Below, piece after piece: positions 50,501 to 58,769 of a stretch of 64,000 nucleotides of DNA. Source of the DNA: Oxyruncus cristatus (lineage: Eukaryota; Chordata; Aves; Passeriformes; Cotingidae). The position numbers and the translations under genes are program-made. The stretch is from assembly GCA_013399855.1 (NCBI GenBank), contig VXAY01000779.1, positions 225,071-289,070 on the forward strand, written 5' to 3'. Each line of letters begins with the position of its first letter. Positions within the stretch are counted from its first letter, which is position 1. Below the pieces are notes generated by a model. That model searched no databases and was not told the origin of the DNA. It saw only the letters and a program-made list of their open reading frames with translations.

Positions 50501-53500
50501 GCCTAATGTATGAAAGCTGAATGGTGCCTTCCTTCCAGCTTGCTGCTTCCATAGAAATTAAAAACAAAAAGGGTTTAGGGTTTGTTCATATACCAAATTT
50601 TCTCTTAGAAGTTACCCCTGTCACAGCTGCCTTTCTCGTTTGCAGCTACAACACCTTTTTCTTTGGTAATTCATTCACAAAAAGACCATCATACTCCTAC
50701 GTACCCTGTCAGGGCTTGGCTCCCACAATTTCACAGCCAAACTCAGATGATTCATAACCTAAAGCTGACTGCAGGATGGTCACTAATTCAGGCACATCCC
50801 GAGGAATGCACTTGTTTGACCTGCCGCTGGCTCAGCAGGAGCTTGTCTGGCCTGGCTAGAGCTCATCCCCAGATCCCAGCATAGTGAATCAGCATTATAC
50901 AGCATCAGCAGAGGCATTCTGCAGGCAGGTAAAGAATCCATGCCCTGTGACATTAGCATGTCTTCCTTGGATCCCAGCCACAGCTCTGTATGCCCTTTGG
51001 CTTCTGTAGGGCAATTATGTTCCTGGATACAGCAAAGAGAAGTTGGTTATAAACCTCTCTCAGGCTGCCAATGAAGATGCCATGACACAAGGCTCTGTTG
51101 TCTGAAACCAAGTCATTTAGCTTCTTTCTCCAATGACTAGTGTACTTAGAGTTTGCTCTGGGCCTGGAGAATGGGACAAACTAGTAGTATACTAGTGCCA
51201 AGGTGCATTAGGGAGAATTTCCCAAAACTTACATTCAGGTTGATGAGGATTTTGCACAAGCACATGACTTGCGTGTTTGTCAGCTCAAGTAGGAAGGGGC
51301 CTGGGTTGCAAGTGCTGCAGAGAGAATCTGGGTGTTACTGGTTCTCTGTGCTCCTGAGATCCTCTCCTGTACAGCCCCAGTGTCATGTCCTATTCATTGC
51401 TTACCCAATCCCACTGCGACAGGGCTGTCCTTTTGTGGTAAATTCATGGTAACCAGAGCAAGGATGGGAGAAATGTAACACTCCCTTAAGTTGTTATGGT
51501 AAAGGCAACTGGTGAATATTATCTATGAATTGCTGGATAAATTAGATATGACAGTGTGACTGCCCTTCCCCAGTGGCCATATCCCAACTTTCTTCCCTGC
51601 TGTTCCTTCTGGTTTCACCTTATTTCCTGCAGGTAGCCACCTTGTCACACCACAGGATTTGCTTTGGAAATATCCCAGACTGCACCAAAGCCAGTCGACT
51701 TGTCTTTCTCAACAATATCTCAGAGAGCAAGGCTGTTGTGTTTGCCTGGCAGATAAGCCCCTGTAAAGACAAGAGGGTGAGTCCCCTTTGCTCTACAGCC
51801 TTCTTGCCCATGTCTATTGGGTCACGAAAGGATCTTACAACTCCATTTTCAACAAGACACTCAGTTCTAGAGAACTGGCTTTTACTAGCCGATGAAAGGA
51901 AAAGGCAGAGAAAAGTGAAGGCAAGGGTTAGAAGAGGGGGGAAGACAGGATTTCAGAAGGGAAATCTGAAGACTTAAGTGAGGTTACATAAAACTGGAAC
52001 TACAGGATGTGATAACAAACCTCAGAACTCTGTCCACCAGCAAAGTCCATGGTCATTCTTTGAATGTATCGGCTGCATCTCTCTCATGCCACATACCTCT
52101 AAGAAGGGCACATGTTTCCTGCAAAGAGAAGGCACATAGGAAGGTCCCAGGACCATGAAACAGCTCCTCTGGGGGTGGCTTCAGTTTTATTTTGTTTTCC
52201 CACCTCATCCCAGATGTTGCAGATTGCTCCAGAGTCAGGGGTTTTGCAGCCTGGAGAGAGCATACCCTGCTTCATCACACTGGGACCCACAGGGAATCCC
52301 TCCTCCTGCAGCACAGATCTGGTGTGTGAGGTGAGACCCAAGAGGTACCTGTGTATTACCATTACCTGGACGTGGTGTCATTGCAGTTCCCAAGTGGCTG
52401 ACCCCAGCAGTCCGCTGCCTGCTGCTCCCAGCTGAAGGAATCCTTCTTTGCTATGCATTTCTCATTCCTGAAGGCACTTAGCCTCATCCTTCCTGATGCT
52501 TTAAGTGTCTCTCTATGTTGCTCACTAGATGAGGTTGAACTGCAACATATGGCTTTGTGAGATGAAATTATGGTTTGAATAGAGTAGCTTTCAGTGGATG
52601 TCAAAGATTTGAAGTCTGTAAAAAACAAGTCTTGCTGCTTTAATTTCAGTGGAAGCACAGACTTACAGTAGTCTCCCTCTGGACATTCTCCAGGTTTTCT
52701 TTGGCAAGAGAGTATTTCTTCTCTGTATGAGTCTTATAATATCACTGTTCTTTCCTCTTTCTTCCACTGGAATACATGGAAAGCAAGTGGGCTTCTTTCT
52801 GGGACCTCCTGAAAAGGGAGAAATTGGTGACAGGTATGGAATTGAACTAGAGACTGTGTTATTTGCAGCTCCCTGCTCTTACCAGTCATGGTTTGCTTCA
52901 TAGGTGTACATACAGGAGTCCCTGGTTCAGTATGAGAGGGACCTGCAGGAGTGGCAAAAGGAGAAGGAACGGCAGGCTGTGGAATTCACCATCACAGAGA
53001 AGGACCTTGGGACTAAGAGTAAGCCAGTGTCACCCGCAGTGGTAAGTGCTCTCAAAACTTTACGCCAGCCTAGCTCAGCTCAGAAACAGCAGACAGTGTC
53101 AACAAGAAATGTTCTTTAAAAAAATCTAGGCAAGTTGATAAGAGGATATGAGCCTCTGATCTGTTCAAGACCTCAAAGCTGATCTGTGGATCATGGAAAA
53201 TGAGATTGTGGTTTCTAGCCAAGAATTGCCTTACAAACTCTGAAATTGCTAGTGACCATCTGAAATTTGGAAGTGCATGAGAAGCCTGAGGAGAAACAAA
53301 GCCAGTGGCTGTGGAAACCAGGGTTTGCATTTTCAACCATGAATAAACACTGGAGAGAAATGTGTAGCTAGCAGTAAGAATGTGGCCTGACTGAAGAATG
53401 GGAAGATGAGATCATTGACTCTCAGCTGGCACAAAGTAAAAAAAAAATTCTAGTCTTGTTTTGTTCCATATCTTTCTTACATGGTGATTTCTCTTACTTT

Positions 53501-56500
53501 TTTTTTTTATGTATATATCTTTTATTTTATTTTTAGAGGTTATCAGATTCTGCTGAGACAGAAAATCTTCCTGAATCCTCAGCTGTAATCAGGAAATACA
53601 AGGTAAGTCAGGCCTGTCTTGCCCATAGTAGAATCAAACTGATTGCTTTAGAAAAGAGCCAGATGCTGGATATCACAGCGTGGGAGTCTGGACAGAGAGT
53701 ACAACAGGATTTGTAGCTTCAAGGCTTTGGGAGACAGATTGTTTGGAGGAGCCAGAAGAATTAGATTGTCTGGCTGTGTTCTGTGGGCAGTAACTTTCCA
53801 GCTGAGGTGAATGGGAATTGAAATTGGAACCAAATGTGTACCCATGACTAGAGAAAGGGGGAAGGGTTTCAGATAAGCAAAAAAGATGCATGCAGACAGG
53901 GCAATTGGTACCTGGACTGGTTTCATGCTGGGAATACAATGGAAAGCAGCAGGACCCTGGCAGGATGCAGTGCAGACTTTGCCCTCACCACTAGAAGAGC
54001 TGTGCTCTGTGCCTCAGGAGAAGCTGCAGGACAAACTGCCATGGTTTAAGTGGGTAGAAAGCTTTAAAAGCTCAGTTTGCCTGGTTCATCTCTGTTTCCC
54101 CTCAAATTTACGCAACTATATACACTGCTGGAAGACAGCTTTTCCAGCAGTGGTAGGAAGGTGTGAGACAAGGTCCCAGTCAATGCTCTGCAGAACTGTC
54201 TAGGTCCAAAGGCACAGCCAGGTGCACCTATAGCTGTCAGCAGGACATGCTATGGGAATGACAGGGCTCATGGAGAACCAGCTAACGCAAGATGTGGAAG
54301 GGTTTAGGGGAGCTGAAGGCAGGCTGGGCCTGAGCAGACTGAGGTCACTAGGAGATGCAGCTTGTTATCTTGGGAGTGTCACCAGAGTCAGGTTGTAGCA
54401 GTGCTCTTGGGACCCTGTGGAGTGCCTTTGCATGCCTTTTACTGTCCTGTGTGAAGGAATCAGCTCAGGGCAGCTCTAGCTTGGACTGTCTGCCCTGTGC
54501 TATTAGGTGTGATCAGTAATGCAGATGAAGGCATTCACTTGGGATGAACATAAGAATGGCTGCAGAAAAGTAAAAACAATTTCATTTAGTCCTCTAGAGT
54601 TTTAACCCCTAGTGTCAATTTGGAACCTGCAACCGCTTGCTGTGTTTGTGTAAAGAGCAGTGAAGGGCCCTGGCCTCATTTTCAGAGGTGGGACAGCTAT
54701 GTCTCAAAGATCAATCATTGAAGTTCTGCAACGCCTGAGGGCTTCCCCAGATCTGGATAATGTCCTTCTGGCTCAGGCTTCTTGACTACTGCCCTAAGAA
54801 ACTTCCCCCAAACTGACTGCTGGTAATGCAACCCAAGGTTGGCCCACGTAGTGTGGCTGGAGTCAGTTCCTGGTTTCCTTCCAGGTTGGGGGACAATTTC
54901 CCCATGCATTCCATCCATGTACTCCACTTCCCACGCAGCACTCCTGGTGTGCTCAGAAGAGCAAAGATGATCTCCCAGAGTTCCACAGTAATAGACTGGA
55001 GTAGAACAGCCCCAAGTGGGGAGGCTCTGAAGCCATGCTGACACCTGGGGCAGGCACACTAGGCAGTGAGGAGGGAACAGACCTGATTTTCACTATGGCT
55101 GCTTGTGCCTGATAGCAGTACTGTGGTGCTAAGATCATTTTGACACCAGGATCTGGTGGCTCTGGCTGCTGGGCTTTCAGTTCTTATGCCTGTGCTTAAG
55201 CCTACACCAGCCTACCTGTGACCAAAGGAGCAACTATACACCTGCCATTTCTTTCTCTCCAACAGACATTACCCCCTATTAAAAGCCACCCTAAGCCCGG
55301 TCAGCCATCTGGACCCCTCGAGAGGAGGCTGCTGTTGGGGAAAGACTCCAGCCGGGTGTGGGTCAAACCAGAGCGTCCCAAGCCCATGCTCTTACACCTT
55401 GATGTGTCTGCCAGGTCCCATGCTATTGAGGACTTTCTCAAGAACTTTGCTTTGGAGTTTCCCAAATACTTCTTGTCCCGGTAAGAGATAGAGTTTTTTG
55501 GATTGGCTTCCTCATCTGAGCTAGGGCTGCTCATGCTCTGATATACACTGATCTTGGAGCTCTGCTCTGCTCTTCTCCAGTGCCTCAGAATTAGGTAAGA
55601 GATGCTCTGCTTTCCCCATCATTAGCTGACATGACCTGTTATTCTCTCTCCCTCAAAGGGGAGGTACTGTCAGAGCTCAGTGCTCCTCTCTTATGACAGC
55701 GTCCATGCTGCTGTCACAAATACAGCAACTCCCACTCCTTGCCTGGTTCCCTGTACTGCTCACTGCTTGCCTAAGTTGCTGCTGCAGTGCCAGGATGGTG
55801 CAGGTAGTTTGGTCCAGTAGTGCTGCCATTGATGGAACAACTCCTTCTTTCCCAGCCCCTTCAGCATCCAACCCTCAGAGAGTGAGTTTGTGGATTGGAA
55901 TAGGTACAGAGACAGGATGGACACGGAGCCCAAAAGGATGTCCCTGGCGGCTGCTTCGAAACAGGAGTTGCAGATGGTGACTGACATACTCACAGGTGTC
56001 ATCAGGTGCGTGTCACTTCACCCTCACCTGGTTTGGAGACTGTGTTCTCCACAGAATTCATGCAACACGGCCAGCCCTCTGCTAATTCCAGAGAAATCTG
56101 GGTACTCTTATTGCACCATGACAGGGGATCCACCCGCCAAAGGACTATGAGCTCAGGGATCCTGGTGTGACAGCCAAAGGCAGGGTCTTGCTCCCCAAAC
56201 AGGGACTGAGTCCATCTCTCCATGGTTCCCAGAACTAGGGAACTCTGCCTGCTGTGATCTTGGAAACAGGCTGCATTGGAATACAACTATTTGGTTTGTC
56301 AGCTGCACAAATGCAAAGAACAAGGACTGGGGAAGCAGAGGTAGTTTCATTAGTTCAGGCCATCTTGATGCCACCCTGAGCCCCAGAAAGCAAGAAGGGA
56401 CAGACTAAGCACTGATATCAGTCAGGGTTCTCCTCTGATTTGTACTATCTTGTAATGATCCTCTGGGTCATACAGATAGCTGATTTGCTGGAACTCATCC

Positions 56501-57612
56501 TTTATTTTTCTATTCCCAGAGGCCTCTTGGAGAACGCCCAGTTCCACGATGCAGTGAGAAGAAGCCAGGATCAGCCTATTCCATATTTCTCCCAGTTCCG
56601 GTCTGCAAAATCAGCAGAGCTCCGGGACAGAAGACAGTACTCCACGTTCCCCTCCAGGGTCTCTGCTTCATCAGATCTTTACCTCGAGAAGGATGGAGAG
56701 AAGAAAGAAATGAGTCAGGAAACCTCTCCCAGTGATTTGCTGCAGTCTTGGGAGATTTTTCACCACAAGCAGTTGAGTGAGAGGAAGGAGATGATAAGTA
56801 GGTGAGGAAGATCTCACACATAAAAGGCAAGATCTCCACAGGCGGGAGAGCCATGGCAGCACACTGCCTGGCCAGAAACCTATTTCTCCTTCAGCCCTGC
56901 AGCATTTCTGCTGGGGTGTTTTTTGTTCTCTGAGTGGAAGTTGATGCTAGCCCACGTACCCACTCTCTCCTGAGCATGGTTTGTGGAGAAGGAAGGTTTG
57001 CTGTGTCTGAGGTTGGGCAGGGCAAGGATGCTGGTAGTGAGTGAGGTCTGCTTTACACTCAGACAGTCCTGGCTGTATTAGACATGAGGGTGCAGTGTGT
57101 GCTTATTTCACCTTTTATTTTCACTGCAGTATTTCACTATCTTGCATTTGCCGTGGCTTCTCCCTTGCACACTGCAACAGGTTACAAGCATATTCACAAA
57201 TACCAGCTACAGCACAGTTTGGAGGGAGAAATCAGTAAAAACACAGTCACTCAGCTCTGCCTGAGGTCAGGGCCTGACACCAGCTGGGGATAGTGCTAGG
57301 ACAAGGGTCAGCAACCTATTGCTCAAGTCTTTGGTTCACTGGCCTCAGTGCATAGGAAACAGTGTGTGCTCCACTGCTGTCCCTGATGATTCCTGGGAGG
57401 AGTCACAGCAAGCAGTCTGCCTTATCTGCTTTCTGATAGCTGTCCTCTGCCTGTACTTATGTGCCTCTAGGCAGCCGGCTGTTGGGAACCTCGTGGACCT
57501 GGTGCTGGAAAACACACTGCAGAATATCCTGATTGAAGCCAGCCGTGGGGAGGTGGTGCTGACAGCCCGGCCCAGGGTCATTGCTCTACCCCCCAGCCCT
57601 TCCCGAAGGTAG
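26513..57612 (+). CDS. CFAP65: CFAP65 gene (CCDC108), 32-exon model
   Basis: CFAP65 is a large axonemal protein of motile cilia and sperm flagella, built from ASH/MSP-like immunoglobulin-type beta-sandwich repeats with a short coiled coil near the C-terminus. I recognised successive exons by their order and similarity to human CFAP65. All 32 exons join with matching phases to 5,343 coding bases (1,780 residues plus stop), against about 1,925 in human. Landmarks: FWGIEVAE at the start of the conserved part, LSPGITL-type motifs, [55 protein letters not shown], and the C-terminal [20 protein letters not shown]. The Glu-rich stretch of the human protein is absent. Most introns are 0.2-1.5 kb; intron 21 is 3.8 kb. 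Exons are listed separately. Confidence 0.93.
26846..27104. other. Assembly gap (259 N)
   Basis: Run of N inside the CFAP65 CpG island. It may conceal 5'UTR or first-exon sequence. The right flank is a CTCCG/CTCTCCG tandem motif (27105-27140), a likely cause of the break. Confidence 0.99.
27406..27477 (+). CDS. CFAP65: CFAP65 exon 2 (tentative)
   Basis: Acceptor TTGTTTCTCAG and donor AGGAAG|GTGAAC bound 24 codons ([13 protein letters not shown]...), phase 0 at both ends. There is no clear similarity, as expected for the variable N-terminus. Splice strength and phase fit support it. Confidence 0.5.
27778..27932 (+). CDS. CFAP65: CFAP65 exon 3
   Basis: First clearly conserved exon (residues about 50-100). 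[10 protein letters not shown]...WHGWELGKE matches the start of the human conserved region (VIWGIEVAEELHWKGWELGKE). Phase 0 in, phase 2 out, donor CTACAG|GTGCG. Confidence 0.92.
28634..28736 (+). CDS. CFAP65: CFAP65 exon 4
   Basis: Encodes [20 protein letters not shown] then [14 protein letters not shown], the end of the first ASH-like beta-sandwich (FTVxPQPIxLSPG and VFRP motifs). Phase 2 in, phase 0 out. Confidence 0.95.
30172..30338 (+). CDS. CFAP65: CFAP65 exon 5
   Basis: Encodes [20 protein letters not shown]...[17 protein letters not shown]. Corresponds to human YMDQLWFEKAEGMFCVGL through DNVG. Phase 0 in, phase 2 out; donor GTTGG|GTGAGT. Confidence 0.95.
31440..31639 (+). CDS. CFAP65: CFAP65 exon 6
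   Basis: Encodes [15 protein letters not shown]...[22 protein letters not shown]..., a complete ASH-type edge with the characteristic G-x-L-x-P-G and F-x-P motifs. Phase 2 in, phase 1 out. Confidence 0.95.
32140..32312 (-). mobile_element. Old CR1 LINE fragment, antisense
   Basis: Reads as the reverse complement of a CR1 3' region: CTTGTCCAGTTGAGTGTTGA, then AAGGATGGAGATTCCA, then a CCAGTGT...ACAG segment. It is diverged and incomplete. The similarity appears to run right to the splice acceptor of CFAP65 exon 7. Confidence 0.6.
32313..32458 (+). CDS. CFAP65: CFAP65 exon 7
   Basis: Encodes [17 protein letters not shown]...[21 protein letters not shown]; FGxVxVG is the ASH first-strand motif. 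The acceptor TTCTCTTTAACAG appears to sit in CR1-derived sequence. Phase 1 in, phase 0 out. Confidence 0.94.
33520..33742 (+). CDS. CFAP65: CFAP65 exon 8
   Basis: Encodes [18 protein letters not shown]...[22 protein letters not shown]...KVVGSCK. Aligns with human GIVLPGEKKCVSVFFHPK. Phase 0 in, phase 1 out; donor GTAAAG|GTACC. Confidence 0.95.
34085..34350 (+). CDS. CFAP65: CFAP65 exon 9
   Basis: Encodes [20 protein letters not shown]...[20 protein letters not shown]...HHQ, a full ASH repeat very close to human (WVNLGE, FQPTHPIICFRRVACLIHHQ). Phase 1 in, phase 0 out. Confidence 0.97.
34486..35230 (-). mobile_element. CR1 LINE, 5'-truncated, antisense in CFAP65 intron 9
   Basis: The + strand begins ATCATGGAATCATTAAGATT, the complement of a CR1 3' tail, and continues through typical 3'UTR sequence. 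On the minus strand 34792-35154 encodes a reverse-transcriptase C-terminal fragment ([52 protein letters not shown]) in one frame. It is 5'-truncated and non-functional. The upper boundary is approximate. Confidence 0.92.
35568..35768 (+). CDS. CFAP65: CFAP65 exon 10
   Basis: Encodes [20 protein letters not shown]...[20 protein letters not shown]...GALMLPPE. Matches human DPLFLDLMGTCHS and ARGLTLYPPDILDAMLKE. Sixty-seven codons, phase 0 both ends. Confidence 0.97.
36202..36564 (+). CDS. CFAP65: CFAP65 exon 11
   Basis: Largest exon (121 codons). Encodes [20 protein letters not shown]...YDFGCC...[20 protein letters not shown]...FYK, a conserved MSP/ASH repeat. Phase 0 both ends; donor ACAAG|GTTAG. 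Confidence 0.97.
37373..37510 (+). CDS. CFAP65: CFAP65 exon 12
   Basis: Encodes [20 protein letters not shown]...[19 protein letters not shown] and PQYxLDVPK are nearly invariant with human. Phase 0 both ends. Confidence 0.97.
38146..38391 (+). CDS. CFAP65: CFAP65 exon 13
   Basis: Encodes [20 protein letters not shown]...[20 protein letters not shown]...YPGYTK. Matches the human LFPAV...SGLVAPGAHQI region. Phase 0 both ends. Confidence 0.96.
38809..39033 (+). CDS. CFAP65: CFAP65 exon 14
   Basis: Encodes [32 protein letters not shown]...FTWKIQQSD...[11 protein letters not shown] in 75 codons. LYFKP and GxLQP..E are conserved. Phase 0 both ends. Confidence 0.96.
39294..39446 (+). CDS. CFAP65: CFAP65 exon 15
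   Basis: Encodes [20 protein letters not shown]...[17 protein letters not shown]. Matches human WTFSPLEETKYLFQVGMWVW...YMLRLVGVG. Phase 0 both ends. Confidence 0.96.
40222..40549 (+). mobile_element. CR1 LINE 3' end, sense, in CFAP65 intron 15
   Basis: Typical CR1 3' region: AACTACCTGAAAGGAGGTTG, ...TTTAGATTGGATATTGGGAA AAATTTATTCCC..., ...GGAGGTATTTAAAAG..., ending at the diagnostic tandem octamers ATTCTATGATTCTAT (about 40533-40548). It is a short 5'-truncated copy on the same strand as the host gene, ending 147 bases before exon 16. Confidence 0.95.
40696..40861 (+). CDS. CFAP65: CFAP65 exon 16
   Basis: Encodes [39 protein letters not shown]...; LxxGNVLV and VLLNDGxC match human. Phase 0 in, phase 1 out. 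Confidence 0.95.
41431..41559 (+). CDS. CFAP65: CFAP65 exon 17
   Basis: Encodes [39 protein letters not shown]. Matches human ALQLDRTEGSMPPRS...YSWTITYSL. Phase 1 in and out. Confidence 0.95.
42054..42279 (+). CDS. CFAP65: CFAP65 exon 18
   Basis: Encodes [24 protein letters not shown]...[33 protein letters not shown], one of the best conserved stretches of the protein. Phase 1 in, phase 2 out. Confidence 0.97.
42500..42712 (-). mobile_element. Old CR1 fragment, antisense, intron 18
   Basis: GTCAGGTTGCCCAGGGCCTT GTTCAG..., GTAAAAAGTTTTTTCTGGTA TCTGAT... and AGGCCGAACAAACCCGGGTC TCTTAG follow the complement of a CR1 3' part, diverged. It is directly followed by a second, younger CR1 piece. 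Confidence 0.75.
42716..42925 (-). mobile_element. CR1 3' fragment, antisense, intron 18
   Basis: Starts AATCATGGAATAGTTTGGGT and runs through TTGGAAGGGGCCCTAAAGAT CATCTAGTTCCAGCCCCCCT GCCATGGACAGGGATACCTT, the standard antisense CR1 3' end. It has an internal deletion after CCCCATTCAGCCT, then GCTCCAGCTCTCAGCCATCT TGG. Confidence 0.9.
43173..43301 (+). CDS. CFAP65: CFAP65 exon 19
   Basis: Encodes [44 protein letters not shown]; LDFNFGxAP is an ASH first-strand motif conserved in human. Phase 2 in and out. Confidence 0.95.
43597..43773 (+). CDS. CFAP65: CFAP65 exon 20
   Basis: Encodes [20 protein letters not shown]...[33 protein letters not shown]. Near-identical motifs occur in human ([25 protein letters not shown]). 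Phase 2 in and out. Confidence 0.96.
44466..44532 (+). CDS. CFAP65: CFAP65 exon 21
   Basis: Short 67-base exon encoding [23 protein letters not shown]. Matches human HLFIGTDHLPVLFKVSHGREIL. Phase 2 in, phase 0 out. Confidence 0.95.
44966..45175 (-). other. Unidentified antisense open segment
   Basis: Sixty-nine codons on the minus strand, rich in charged residues near the end ([20 protein letters not shown]). No known family recognised. It might be the 3' end of a decayed antisense gene, or chance. Confidence 0.2.
47335..47556 (-). other. Unidentified antisense open segment, helix-like
   Basis: Seventy-three codons on the minus strand, preceded by a T-run ending in an AG acceptor-like site. 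Contains [20 protein letters not shown], of coiled-coil-like composition. Not recognised. Same strand as the two phase-matched segments upstream. Confidence 0.25.
47752..47948 (-). pseudogene. Unidentified antisense ORF, second segment
   Basis: After a good acceptor (TCCTCACTCCAG on the minus strand) the frame runs [20 protein letters not shown]... to a TGA after 64 codons. Its first two bases complete the split codon left by the segment at 48000-48238. The intervening 51 bases have GTAAGT and CAG ends but are very short for a vertebrate intron. No family is recognised. It could be a decayed gene or a small nested gene. Confidence 0.25.
48000..48238 (-). pseudogene. Unidentified antisense ORF, first segment
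   Basis: Seventy-nine open codons on the minus strand, including [38 protein letters not shown] and [12 protein letters not shown], ending at a strong donor G|GTAAGT. The upstream acceptor (AATATCAG) is weak, and no start codon was found before an internal Met. Not recognised. May be a fragment of a decayed antisense gene. Confidence 0.25.
48362..48472 (+). CDS. CFAP65: CFAP65 exon 22
   Basis: Encodes [37 protein letters not shown]. Matches human LNFIGVTVKPEQKYVHFTSTTHQFIPIPIG. Thirty-seven codons, phase 0 both ends. Confidence 0.96.
48780..49010. promoter_or_regulatory. AT-rich, TAAT-dense block in CFAP65 intron 22
   Basis: Contains ATTCTAATTAG, GGTAAATTAATTAAAC, GGGAAATTAATATG, CACTTTAATATG and GCTAATTTGTATTAATTTTC. 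This is the densest group of ATTA/TAAT sites in the window and is unlike neighbouring intron sequence. A candidate distal enhancer for IHH, MNX2 or CRYBA2; inference only. Confidence 0.35.
49245..49436 (+). CDS. CFAP65: CFAP65 exon 23
   Basis: Encodes [20 protein letters not shown]...[25 protein letters not shown]. Matches human YELYNGGSVPVTYEVQ and WIFSPIEAKTY. Phase 0 both ends. Confidence 0.97.
50184..50342 (+). CDS. CFAP65: CFAP65 exon 24
   Basis: Encodes [29 protein letters not shown]...LIVPGQ. Matches human [24 protein letters not shown]. Phase 0 both ends. Confidence 0.97.
50953..51101 (-). other. Unidentified antisense open segment in intron 24
   Basis: Follows a TTGGTTTCAG acceptor-like site on the minus strand and reads [20 protein letters not shown]...[10 protein letters not shown] before a stop. 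Coding-like but unrecognised. It is on the same strand as the segments in intron 21 and could be an upstream piece of the same decayed gene. Confidence 0.2.
51633..51776 (+). CDS. CFAP65: CFAP65 exon 25
   Basis: Encodes [47 protein letters not shown]...RLLFLNNIS is conserved in human. Phase 0 both ends. Confidence 0.96.
52214..52330 (+). CDS. CFAP65: CFAP65 exon 26
   Basis: Encodes [29 protein letters not shown]...DLVCE, an ASH last-strand segment. Matches the human PMIGVVAPEETVPFVVTL to DLVCK region. Phase 0 both ends. Confidence 0.94.
52904..53041 (+). CDS. CFAP65: CFAP65 exon 27 (coiled coil)
   Basis: Encodes [34 protein letters not shown], the predicted coiled coil that gave the gene its older name CCDC108. 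Matches human QYHKELQEWKDEKVRQEVEFTI. Phase 0 both ends. Confidence 0.96.
53537..53602 (+). CDS. CFAP65: CFAP65 exon 28
   Basis: A 22-codon exon ([22 protein letters not shown]) after a T-rich acceptor. The final KYK joins TLPPIK, as in human RKYKTLPPIK. Phase 0 both ends. Confidence 0.9.
55266..55480 (+). CDS. CFAP65: CFAP65 exon 29
   Basis: Encodes [15 protein letters not shown]...[31 protein letters not shown]. Matches human LCLGLTARAHATDYFLANFFSEFPCHFL. Phase 0 in, phase 2 out. Confidence 0.95.
55856..56005 (+). CDS. CFAP65: CFAP65 exon 30
   Basis: After CTTCTTTCCCAG, encodes [20 protein letters not shown]...[18 protein letters not shown]. QxLxVDILTxxI is conserved. A second in-frame AG nine bases later would drop three residues. 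Phase 2 in and out. Confidence 0.88.
56520..56801 (+). CDS. CFAP65: CFAP65 exon 31
   Basis: Encodes [27 protein letters not shown]... then a charged tail with [13 protein letters not shown]. Matches human RGLLEDKNFHEAVDQSLVEQVPYFRQF. The long Glu-rich insert of the human protein, expected after this point, is missing. Phase 2 in and out. Confidence 0.95.
57471..57612 (+). CDS. CFAP65: CFAP65 exon 32 (last conserved exon)
   Basis: Encodes [46 protein letters not shown] with stop TAG at 57610-57612. [20 protein letters not shown] is near-invariant. A possible donor, CGAAG|GTAGCA, sits right at the stop and could splice to an exon at 58652, giving an alternative C-terminus. Confidence 0.92.
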
Positions 57613-58651
57613 CAGAGTATATCTGTGTTCTGATGGGGTACAGGACCTGTCCTTAACATGTCAGGCTGAAGCACAGCCCATTTTTAGACCCTGTGGATTA
57701 GCTGAATCCCTGCCTATCAATGCCAAGGCTGCCTGTGCAAAAGGAGGAAATCCACTCTCAAAGTCACTGCCCCTTCTTGACTTGTCCTGAGCCACAGAGC
57801 AGAGGTGGTAATGGCACATCCTTTCTGTGGACCTGAGACCCTCGTGCAGTTCTGGGTCATGGCCCTATGGGTGAACACTTGGCCTGACACACTGGAGAGC
57901 CCAGCACAAGGATGGTCCCATGGGAAAAGGGGTCAAGTAGCAGGCAGCACAGCCTCTGACAGCAGAAAGGGGGCAAAGTTTTTGTAGTCCAAGATGGTGT
58001 GGGAGCTAGTTAGGTTAAGGGAATGGCCATTGGTGGGAGAAGTAGATTTGGGGCTGAGGACAAAGCATGAGAGTTTGCCCCAGCTTGGACAGAATTGCAG
58101 GGAGATGGGATTGAGAGTTGATGGGAGAGGGTTGTTGGATTGAGATGTCATCACCAGAGCTGCAATCTCTTCTTCAGAATCACCAATCCGGCACCCCCAC
58201 CTGCCAGAGCATAGTTGCTGGGCACTATGCTGCTTGAGCTCTTCAAGTACATCAGCTCTCTCCATTCTTCATCCTGTCCCTGTGATGTCCAGAGAAACTC
58301 TGACCCTCCCAAACCATGACCTGAGCAGCATGCTGGCTGCCTCTGAGGAGGTATGTACTGATTATGTTCTCAGCTCCAGTTTGAATCCTCTGACAACTCC
58401 ACAGCAGAGTTCATGAGATCTCTCCTTTCTGTGGCTGGCCACATCATTGGAGAAGAACTCTGTGCTACAGGGAGCACACGGAAAACCTCTGTGACAATTA
58501 CCACTTGTCCCAGTCTGTCCCAGCTGGGAAAGCAGTGGAATCTGCTTTGGAATGCAGCTGAGGAAGGACTGACAGCTGGGCAATGAGGTGATAAGCCCCT
58601 GCCGACATCAGTAGGACCAGGTACTGAATCCTCCTCTCCTCCTTGCTCCAG
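57613..58651 (+). other. CFAP65: CFAP65 3'UTR or last intron
   Basis: No conserved coding sequence seen. It is either 3'UTR after the TAG at 57610 or an intron to the alternative exon at 58652. Nothing else is recognised. Confidence 0.5.
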
Positions 58652-58769
58652 TGTCTGCTGCAGGTTCCCCTTTCAGCGACCAGCCCGAGGAGGCAGCTAC
58701 AGCACCATCAGCACACTCAGCAGCCTAATAAAAGCAACTTGGCCACCGGACACAGACACCAGCGTGTAA
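58652..58769 (+). CDS. CFAP65: Possible alternative last exon of CFAP65
   Basis: Strong acceptor (CTCCTCTCCTCCTTGCTCCAG). If joined to the donor at 57609 the frame stays open for 39 codons to TAA 58767-58769. An AATAAA poly(A) signal lies within it (58727-58732), which would cut the mRNA at or just before that stop. So this may be 3'UTR rather than coding. Human CFAP65 also has a short tail after the RPRVIALPP motif. Confidence 0.35.
58727..58732 (+). terminator. CFAP65: Candidate CFAP65 poly(A) signal
   Basis: Canonical AATAAA in CCTAATAAAAGC, about 1.1 kb after the TAG stop. A TGTCTGGGTTTGTG-type GT-rich stretch follows at about 58785-58798, as expected downstream of a cleavage site. Confidence 0.55.
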
